A DNA stretch of 64,000 nt from Melitaea cinxia (lineage: Eukaryota > Arthropoda > Insecta > Lepidoptera > Nymphalidae): positions 3,491,501 to 3,555,500 of the forward strand of contig NC_059421.1 of the NCBI RefSeq assembly GCF_905220565.1. Direction: 5' to 3'. Shown piece after piece: positions 1 to 8,028 of this stretch. The notes under the pieces are model-generated. The model worked only from the letters and a program-made list of their open reading frames with translations, was not told the origin of the DNA and did no database searches. Numbering within the stretch: the stretch's first letter is position 1; each line of letters begins with the position of its first letter. Made by a program: the position numbers and the translations under genes.

Positions 1-640
1 TGTATTTTTCGTAAGCAACACGTAAAGAGTTGTTACCGTTTTCAATGATTTTAGTTTTCAAAAGATAAGTGTATTTTATTATTTGTGTATATCGTTTAGT
101 GTATCAACCGTTGCCTAACCAAGCCAACTGTTTGTTTTAACCAAGCCATTATAATTTATTCACTAAAATACTTTGTCCTAAACATTTCTCCCTTTTATTC
201 GATAAGCACTGAAGTAATAAAAGGGGTTCCTCGTATACTTATTCAACAAATTCAGAAAATAATTCGTCATTTTAGCGACAATTCAGTGTACTTGATCTAT
301 GACTTCGGTGTACTACATAGGTTCAAATACATACTGTATTTGAGCTTTTTACGAAATTTAAAATGTGGTCATACTTACTTAAATCACATGAACAGAATCA
401 CAACATTTTGAAGTCGTTCAAGTTTATTTAACTGATTTTCGGTAACGTTCAGGTAACAGACGTTGGCGTAGTCCAAGATGGAAAGTAGAAGTGAATATTT
501 ATTGTTCTAATTAAAAAATGAAATAAAAAATAACCAACAATGATGCCCGTGTGAGACAAGCATAATGCATTTTTCAATAAAAGGCAATTTAGAATTTTTG
601 AGCCCTTGGGTGTTGTACACTTTATCATCATTCATATATA
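1..640. other. AT-rich intergenic DNA, no feature recognised
   Basis: No ORF above about 60 codons and no recognisable repeat. Base composition is strongly AT-rich, like the rest of the non-element DNA in the window. Confidence 0.5.
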
Positions 641-990
641 TTTATTCATCATTGGCCTTGGTCCGTCACTGACAGACTCTTTCGCCTAGAGCACTCTTCA
701 GGAACACGCAGAGTTGCCTAAGCTCTGCGCCACCCTCTCGACCTCACTGGCTAGGTCCACAGGAACGACGAGCCGATTCGTGTGGAGCTAGTTCGGCTGC
801 AGGAGTCTTTCGCATTTTATTGCTATGCTACGAATACCTGACGGAGACCCTATTCCGGGTTTCAAATAAAGTTTTCCTTCTCCAGGACTCTGATGATTTT
901 GAGCCAGGTTTATCCCTCGGTCGCCTTTAACGACCCCCACGGGAAGAAAAAGGGGTGGTGCCTTTCTACTCGGCCGACGTCATACGTCAA
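640..990 (-). repeat. GC-rich SINE-like or LINE-derived dispersed repeat
   Basis: This block of about 350 bp is much more GC-rich than its surroundings and has no ORF of note. Read on the minus strand, about 870-965 holds a run of C-rich sequence followed by CTTCCCGTGGGGGTCGT and a GGCGACCGAGGGATAA-like stretch. That closely resembles the front module of the SINE-B copy at 13482. The rest does not match SINE-B, so this may be a second SINE family, or a LINE 5' region sharing the module. The exact ends are uncertain. Confidence 0.45.
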
Positions 991-2350
991 TGTACACTTT
1001 AATAATAAGAAAAATAAACCAATATGGTATTGGCACTATAACTAGTAACAAATTATTATATCTTAAGATTATTATTTAAATGTTAATCGCTATAATAATG
1101 AGAACATAAAACGATTACAAAAAACGTAAAATGAAAGACAAGAGTAGTTTAAATCAATAGCTAAATGAAAAGAAAAGTGGCTCGTTAACGATGCCATTAG
1201 TATCAAACTTCAATACTTTATCTTGATTAAGAGCTTAAAGACTATTCACAAACCGTCTCTGGACCGCACTAGTGCTATGAAAGTCAGAAAGTTGATTTCA
1301 AAGTTGGAATCTCAATAAAAGCTTTAAACTTCATCTGATAAATATGGTTAGTGATGAAATGAAACATTCGATGTTAAGAGTTTTTGAATTAACACTTGAT
1401 AAAAATAGCCCTATATCTTACAAACTCTATCTCTTACTACAAACAAGAATGTTCGATAATGTTTTATCACATAATACGTTATCAAGTGACCATTTCTGTA
1501 TTTTATTTACGATTTTAAACATTTTTACTCCAATACTATTAGATTGTTTGACGTGTTGAGTGACTGCACACATAACATCATAAATACCTTTTTTCCACAG
1601 TGTCTTAGGCTGTATAACATTAAACTATTAATACTAATAACAAATATAAGTTTAAATAAAATTAGTTTAATTTGACCAGTAAGAGGTTGTAGTATGTAGA
1701 CATAGTCGTTGATATTATAAAAGTTACATTGGATACAGCTGCGCCGTATTCTTCTAAGAACATTCGTCCACCGCGTGAGTTTGGTACAGCGTAGCAAATA
1801 CGTTCTACCTGAATATAAGTTAGTAGCTTTATTAACTAGTTATCAATTAGCAAATTTCACTGTCAATTAAAATAAAATAAAAATAAAATAAAATAAAAAC
1901 ATGTTATAAATTACAACTAAAAATATTTCAATATTCTATTTGAAAGAAAAAAAAAAAATACACAGCAATCTTTTCGAAGTAAATTTCCGCTTTCCACGTT
2001 TCGTCATACTGTCGTACTGGAGACCACCCTAGTGCCAAGAGTTCATAGATCTCTTGCTAAAGATATTTGCTTGAGATACCATGATAATAGGAATCAATCC
2101 GAATGGAGCAGGAATGTACAATGGCGTATTTAGTTGTGAGGATCCTTATTTTGATTGCAAGTTGTGGAGGTGTAATAAATTATTGTGGTTTTAATTTGAT
2201 GTATAAAATACGCTTAAAATTTCCACCAACTTTTTATTTTAGGACAAAAAAAAGTAATATACATTTAGAAAACTATAAATCTTAATAAATAAATGTTTAG
2301 CATTCATGATTGATGAATAATTGATTAATGATGGATTAATTTGATTAATG
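990..2350. other. AT-rich DNA with simple (AAAAT)n repeat
   Basis: Low-complexity A+T-rich sequence. A short AAAAT-type tandem array lies at about 1868-1900. The last 60 bases (about 2295-2350) repeat GATTAATG-like words and adjoin the A-rich tail of the LINE whose body lies beyond the BEL element. The short ORFs here look like chance frames. Confidence 0.4.
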
Positions 2351-2362
2351 TATTTTATTTAT

Positions 2363-2681
2363 TGTTTCGTTGTATTGTTTTGTTGCTTGTATTTATTGCA
2401 TTGTTGTTTGTTGAAATGGAGAAAATGAAAGATGGAAGAGAATAAATTGCTGTATTACAAATTACATTATTATGCAAACACTTCGTACGACGAGAAGAAG
2501 TATGGGAAAGAGAGTTCAAATGTCAAATCACTGTCTTATATACCTAACGTTCTGTCACATCACTGATTGTCTATTGCACTCACAGTTTATAAACACTTCA
2601 CACCGATGACCGATAAATTAAGTGCGGACCACACGATGTGAACCAAGAGTTGCAACGCAAGATGTGAGACGTTCCTTAACA
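2363..2681 (-). repeat. 3' LTR of the BEL/Pao element
   Basis: A second 319-bp LTR with the same TATA box (2535-2542) and AATAAA signal (2392-2397) as the 5' copy. The polypurine tract, a G-rich run on the minus strand, lies immediately inside it at about 2684-2695. The TTTAT duplication is at 2358-2362. Confidence 0.93.
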
Positions 2682-2699
2682 TACTCCCCCCGTTGAAGA

Positions 2700-3420
2700 A
2701 TCAATATTCTTCAACTTTGTGTCTTCATCGTTGAGTAAGGGGGAGAGGCGAACCAGAGGGCGGCGAAAACAGCCTGTAGTGGGCCGAACGCGAGAGCTCC
2801 CGTCTGGCCCCGGATATAGTCTGGCTACTGGCGTCCAGTACTCCAATATAAAGGTGGCAGGTCTCCAACCTTTAGCCTTGTCTTGCTTTCATTTTGTTGT
2901 ATGATTTGCTTGAGACGTGCGTAGCGTTTTAATTGTGGTTCCCTTTCATTCTCCAAGGCGCGAGCCGGCAGCTCATTTAATGGTCTTCTGATTAAGAAGT
3001 GCCCTGGGGAAAGGAAAAGGAAATCGTCAAGGGAACATGGATAATGGGCACAAGGGACGACTATTCAAAATAGCCTCCACTCGTGCAAACAAAGTTAAAA
3101 TTGCTTTAAAAGTTAAAATTTCTTCAAAGGTTAAATGAGAATTCCCATGACTCGTTTATATATTATATATATGTTTGTTTGTGTGATGTATTGTTGATAT
3201 GATGTTTTGCCGGTCACACCGGCCTCCCATATGTCGCCGAAGTGAGGAGCGTAAGACAGAATGAATTTAAATTTTGATGCTTTGCTGAGCTGTAAATTCA
3301 GTTAACGCGATGTTTTGTATATCGGTGAATTTACTGAGCTCTCTTGCCGCTCCTACAAAATTGCGTTTGCTATTGGAATAGATGTCCGCTGGCCTACCGC
3401 GGCGCGAAACAAATCTATGC
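2700..3420 (-). pseudogene. pol: BEL/Pao integrase, degraded
   Basis: Starts abruptly after the DFYVDDLSKDAF block with HRFVSRRGRPADIYS, a block from the integrase core, so RT is fused to integrase across a deletion. A TAA and frame change occur near 3262. The next frame reads LSYAPHFGDIWEAGV, the conserved P-H-F-G and W-E-A-G segment with the catalytic E. Later come LTFEEI and EAILNSRPLCPL, a stop near 3040, then GHFLIRRPLNELPARALE and QLKRYARLKQI (about 2900-3010). The chromo-like C-terminal part (LKVGDLPPLYW) has further small deletions. The apparent plus-strand ORF at 2719-2904 is a shadow of this gene. Confidence 0.82.
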
Positions 3421-3751
3421 AAAATCATGATGAAGGCATCTTTAGATAGGTCATCTACATAAAAATCCTTTTGTATAATAATTTTGATAAAACTATCGTC
3501 GCATTCATCTCCTAACTGGCCTAGACATCGCGTACTTAAATAGCTGGCACTTGCGGTACCGCAAGTGACAGTATTAGTGGCATTGCCTTGAATGATATGG
3601 ACTCATCTTCTCTCCATAAATCAACTGTAATTGGAATTAATATGGAGAAAAGAGAATCCTGAATGTTGTGTTGTCTAACCATTAGCAAAACATTGATTGA
3701 AAAACCAGAAGAGAAAGCGGAACTATCAAATACGACTCTAAGCTTCTTAGA
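3421..3751 (-). pseudogene. pol: BEL/Pao reverse transcriptase, three remnants
   Basis: Directly after the 3752 stop the same frame reads LRVVFDSSAFSSG and then IQDSLFSIL, the opening blocks of BEL RT. The sequence jumps to DLWREDES. After a frame change near 3585-3600 it reads NTVTCGTASASYLSTRCL and DFYVDDL (about 3447-3467). The last is the RT catalytic box, in the F-Y-V-D-D form usual in BEL/Pao. Several hundred bases that normally lie between these blocks are missing, including the first catalytic aspartate region, and the whole RNase H follows them into deletion. Confidence 0.82.
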
Positions 3752-5509
3752 TTAATTGGACGTTTTAAAGACAGCCTGATTACAAAAATAAGAAGGATCT
3801 TGTAAAGTAACTGTAGATTCCGACGGATGGCCTAAATTTTGATATTCTCTCATGAAATGTATGTATTGAGATTTTAATGAAGTATATTTTTTGAAACGTT
3901 TTTCTAAATTGAATAATCGCCTCTTTGCTAAGTTGTATGTTGCACTTAGACAATCAGGAGAATTGCGTAGTGGAAGTCTGACACTAGACCTGCCAGAAGG
4001 AAGCCGTGAAGTGTGAGACCGAAAATGGTTCTCACAGGCTAATTCCTTTTCGACTTGAATTGTTTTTTGGTGAAGCTCTTCTAGCTTCCTAAATTTTGTT
4101 ATTAAATTGTTAATTTTGTTTTTCTTTGGGAGGTTATCATTGATAACTGAATGATTGCAAATTACTTGTTTAGCTTGATATGAAATAGGACCACCAATCA
4201 ACCAACCGAAACTGGAATATTGTAATGTAGGCTTGTTTGCACCTAAAGAAATACGTTCATTCTTTAAGAGTTGCCAGAAAAGATCGGCTCCTATTAGTAT
4301 ATCAATAGGAGCTGGCTGATTGAAATCGGGGTCAGCTAAATGCAAGTGCGATGGTATGTTCAATTGTTGTATATTTATAGGTGCCTTAGGCAGACTCCCA
4401 ATCAGCCTATCAAGCACAAGACAATTTAATTTAGTCTTATAATTATTGTAAATGGATTTTAATTGGATCACACAGCTTTCTTTTGTTTGTTTATCTGAGT
4501 GACCGATACCAATAACATTTGTAGAAATTGGATTTGAATGAATTGCAAGTTTCTGTTGAAGAGATTTTGAAATGAAGGATGACTGACTGCCTGAATCCAA
4601 CAAGGCCCGTACCTTAAGAGGCTCTTTAGTGATTGGATTCAAAATATATACTTGGGCAGTAGTCAATAAAACTTTATTTGAATTTTTGTTTGAAAAGTTT
4701 ACTATAGTTTCAGAGACTTCGCCAGAGGCACTGTTGACCTTTGGTTCGTCAACTGGATGCAATAGAGTATTATGTTGTTTCTTGCATATTTTGCATGGCC
4801 CTAATCGACATTCGACTAAAGAGTGACCCTGCCTTAAACAATTAATACATAATTTGTACTTGGAAATATCGTTTAATTTATCCTCTCTGGATTTAGATAT
4901 GAATATTTGGCAATCATAAATCCTATGATTTTGATTGCAGACAATACACCTAGACAAAGTGCTATTGTCCTTTTGATTTGTAGCAATAAATGAATTTGAA
5001 ATTGGTCGATCACGCTTAATATGATGATTATAATGATTATGATGATTATGATAATAATTGACAGTCCTTGAATGTTGCGTTTTGCTATTGTTATTTGTTG
5101 AAATGTTATTATGAAAACTAGAACCTTGATCATTCTTATGACGCGTACATTCAAGAACATAAGCCCTATCAATCAAAAATTTATTGAATTCGGATAAACT
5201 AGGGATTTCACCTAAACTATTGCGTAGCTCTTCCCATTTGACAAGTGTTTGCGTATCGAGTTTAGATGAAACCAAATATATAATTAACGTGTCCCAGTGA
5301 TCAGTAGGTTGACCTAGGTTAGCTAAAGCACGTAAATTTTTTGAAACATGATCGACTAAAGAGCGTAATGAAGTGTCCGATTCGCGGTTTATTTTTTCAA
5401 TATTGAATAATGATTTAATGTGATAATTTACAAGTAATCTTTTGTTATTGTAACGTTCATAAAGTAATTGATAAGCGCTATTATAGTTGGCTGCGGAAAC
5501 CTCAATGTT
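3752..5509 (-). pseudogene. gag-pol: BEL/Pao gag C-terminus, zinc knuckles and aspartic protease
   Basis: In frame with the gag ORF upstream; the apparent ATG at 5275 is internal. From the ATG, residues about 109-175 carry cysteine/histidine clusters (CIVCNQNHRIYDC, CINCLRQGHSLVEC, CKICKKQHNTLLH), which are nucleic-acid-binding knuckles typical of BEL gag. At about residue 225 comes ALLDSGSQSSFIS, the retroviral-type aspartic protease active site (DSG). Further on, IDILIGADLFW and SSFGWLIGG are usual in the BEL protease-RT linker. The frame ends at TAA (3752-3754), just inside the RT start (YFCNQAVFK), and the same frame carries on beyond it with RT residues, so this too is a nonsense codon. 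An Asn/His-rich stretch is encoded by an ATGATT-type repeat at about 5015-5065. Confidence 0.9.
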
Positions 5510-6103
5510 TTAAATTACCCGAGCTGCATCGCCTTCCAAATAAGAAATTAAATAATGAAACTTTTGAATCAATGAAATGCGGCTATTGTTGTGAACTAAA
5601 TTATTAAAAGTATCTCGAAATTCTAACCAACGGAAGAACGAACCATCAAACTTTGCAATTTGTATTTGCGGCAAGGTTATACAATTCTCATTATTATGAT
5701 CGCGACCACATTGAGCATCTTGGAATAAGGACTCACGGCGTCTCTTATCCTGTTCTAAATTCTTTAATTCATTTTGTTCTTCAATGATATTTTTTGCCAT
5801 CGCGGTACATAATATGAAATCTTGCTCAATGCGTTCACGCTCATCGAGCTCTTCGTCTAAATTGTCAGCATTTATCAGTTCAATTTGAGTTTGCAGCTCA
5901 TCATATTTAGCGGACAGATTCTCAAAGCGACTGAGCTTCAGTGAAAGCTCAGCGACTTCTATACCCGTCAGTTGAGATTGCCTTGTAATCTTGTCTAAAT
6001 AGTTTTTGAATTTAGTAATTTGTCCTTTTATAGAACTGCGCTTTACAATTAAAACTTTTATCCCGGACTCTTTGTTCATAGTTGATACTGAAGGTTCGGA
6101 CAT
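5510..6103 (-). pseudogene. gag: BEL/Pao gag, N-terminal part (DUF1759-like)
   Basis: A 197-codon reading frame whose ATG is preceded by the leader. The middle (about residues 30-115) is charged and heptad-like, consistent with a coiled coil. About residues 150-190 read FDGSFFRWLEFRDTFNNL and YLEGDAARVI, typical of the DUF1759 gag domain of BEL/Pao elements. The frame stops at TAA (5510-5512). Past that codon the same frame continues without interruption into the downstream ORF, reading NIEVSAANYNSAY, which is standard gag. The stop is therefore a single nonsense change, probably CAA to TAA, and not the natural gag end. Confidence 0.88.
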
Positions 6104-7335
6104 TGTGAAAAATATAGATAGAAAATATTTTTTGTAATTATTGAAAATAGAAAACTGTATGAACTAGAATAATACTAATATTATTTGTATATGAATATGA
6201 ATAATACTAAAGTTATTTGAATATGAACTGGATTATTGAACTGGTTATTTGAATTTGAATATGAACTAGAATAATATAAACTACAATTGAATTTAAGTTA
6301 ATTAATTACAAGACACCTCAAAAAAGAAAATAAAATAAAATGAAATGATGCAAATGTCTTAGCTGAAGCTCCTCAATCGACGACACATAGAAGACCGGCG
6401 CGGAGCGGCAAGACAAGATGGCAGAAGCCCCAACCACGTTGGTGCGCTTCATGTACCGCAACGCTGAAATAGTCGGCCAAATCGTCTAAGCATCGCACAA
6501 TAAATAGGATTGAGGCTCAATATTGCCTTTAGAATTGAATTAATTTTGAAATGAATTGAATTAACTTTTGAAATGAATTGAATTATGTTGTTAAGTTAAT
6601 GTTGTATCAAGTAAGGGAATTTAGAAAAAGTTAAATGTAATTAAATTGAATGAAGTATTGAATAAACATTTGTATTAATGTATGGAAAACATTTGTATTA
6701 GGTGTGACACCTTGAAGTTAAGAAATAAAAATCTGAAGCGGTTAAACTAGCAATATAAAACATTAAATTTAATTTATTAAGTAAATTTGGAAAGTAATAT
6801 GCAAGCAAATTGAAAACTACTGTAATAAAATATTAAATTTAATGTCTTAATGAAAGAAATTTGGAATAAGAAATTATTGTGAAATATTAATTTTAATGCA
6901 TTGATGAAAGAAATTTCGAGGTTAAGTTGAAAAACATTATTGTAAATTTGTATTAAATGAAGAAATTCGAACAAGAAAATTGAATATAAGAACACATGTT
7001 TGTTTAATGTAGTACGGCAATTAAGAAATTAAACCAAAAATCATTGTAAATTTGCAATAGCAGAATGCTAATTTTGAAATATAAATGGAAATAGGAAAAA
7101 AGGAAATATAAATTTAGGAGATTAGGATGGATTAGGATTTAGGATTGGTAATCATGATTGTTAAAAATAAGGAAAAATAATTTGGAAAAAGGTTAGGATC
7201 GATTAGGATTGATTAGGATTGGGAATCATGGTTTGGATGAATGTAGGGCACTTATCTTATCATGCTGCGAGGTGCATCACTGCTCGGCAGAAGACGTCGG
7301 CCATGTGTTCCTTGGATCTTGTTTTGAAGTCTTTT
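6104..7335 (-). other. BEL/Pao untranslated leader
   Basis: About 1.2 kb between the primer-binding site and the gag start. It is AT-rich with internal short repeats: GATTAGGATT-like words at about 7120-7225 and AAGAAATTTGG/TTAATTTTAATG-like words at about 6770-6960. No convincing ORF is present. This part would hold packaging signals if the RNA is mobilised in trans. Confidence 0.5.
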
Positions 7336-7347
7336 GTTCGGGCGCCA
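7336..7347 (-). other. BEL/Pao primer-binding site
   Basis: On the minus strand, two T residues follow the 5' LTR and then TGGCGCCCGAAC. This is the expected complement of a tRNA 3' end with the CCA-derived TGG, in the standard position for priming minus-strand DNA. I did not assign the tRNA species. Confidence 0.7.
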
Positions 7348-7349
7348 AA

Positions 7350-7668
7350 TGTTTCGTTGTATTGTTTTGTTGCTTGTATTTATTGCATTGTTGTTTGTTG
7401 AAATGGAGAAAATGAAAGATGGAAGAGAATAAATTGCTGTATTACAAATTACATTATTATGCAAACACTTCGTACGACGAGAAGAAGTATGGGAAAGAGA
7501 GTTCAAATGTCAAATCACTGTCTTATATACCTAACGTTCTGTCACATCACTGATTGTCTATTGCACTCACAGTTTATAAACACTTCACACCGATGACCGA
7601 TAAATTAAGTGCGGACCACACGATGTGAACCAAGAGTTGCAACGCAAGATGTGAGACGTTCCTTAACA
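7350..7668 (-). repeat. 5' LTR of the BEL/Pao element
   Basis: A 319-bp LTR, TG...CA on the minus strand, which I find identical by eye to the copy at 2363-2681. It holds a minus-strand TATA box (TATATAAG, 7522-7529) and an AATAAA signal near its inner edge (7379-7384), giving a plausible U3-R-U5 order. The TTTAT target duplication follows at 7669-7673. Confidence 0.93.
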
Positions 7669-7673
7669 TTTAT

Positions 7674-8028
7674 TTTATTTAACAATTTATGTACACTAGG
7701 AAAGCAAAAGGAAATAGCTCTTATAAACAATGCTGGTACAAAGGCACTACTTATCCCATGATGGAATCTCTTCCAGTAGTCCTGCTACAGGAAACTTATA
7801 AAACAGTCGCAAAATTAGCGTGTACAATCTAAACATATAGATAATAAAAATATAATATAAATACATAATTATACAATATATAAATAAATACATAATAATT
7901 TATACACACGTAGATACAAATAATACGATACTTATACATACACGCATACACATAAACGATACATAATATAATACATACGATAATAAATTCCAATACGCAT
8001 AAGGACACTTAATTAAATTGATTTTAGA
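7674..8028 (-). other. LINE 3' UTR and A+T-rich tail
   Basis: Follows the ORF2 stop. It contains ATACAC/ATACATA-rich low-complexity sequence, a more ordinary segment (about 7690-7800), and ends at the BEL target site in an AATAAAATAAAT-type tail. The segment ending in CTCTTCCAGTAGTCCTGC resembles the tails at 21600-21720 and 50430-50540, suggesting related LINEs. Confidence 0.6.

Larger units (their letters stand above)
2363..7668 (-). mobile_element. BEL/Pao LTR retrotransposon, internally deleted (5.3 kb)
   Basis: The element is bounded by two direct 319-bp LTRs beginning TG and ending CA. It is flanked by a perfect 5-bp target duplication, TTTAT (2358-2362 and 7669-7673). A primer-binding site (TGGCGCCCGAAC, minus strand) lies 2 nt inside the 5' LTR, and a G-rich polypurine run lies just before the 3' LTR. 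The order on the minus strand is leader, gag, protease, reverse-transcriptase fragments, integrase, LTR. Gag of the DUF1759 type, CCHC knuckles and the peptidase, RT and integrase motifs are all of BEL/Pao kind. Most of RT and RNase H is missing and the coding frame carries stops, so the copy is not autonomous. Confidence 0.93.

Noticed and set aside
2719..2904. 61-codon plus-strand ORF rich in Arg/Gly
   Set aside because: Antisense to the BEL integrase C-terminal region.
4873..5172. 99-codon minus-strand ORF with poly-isoleucine
   Set aside because: Alternative frame of the Asn/His-rich ATGATT repeat within the BEL gag-pol frame.
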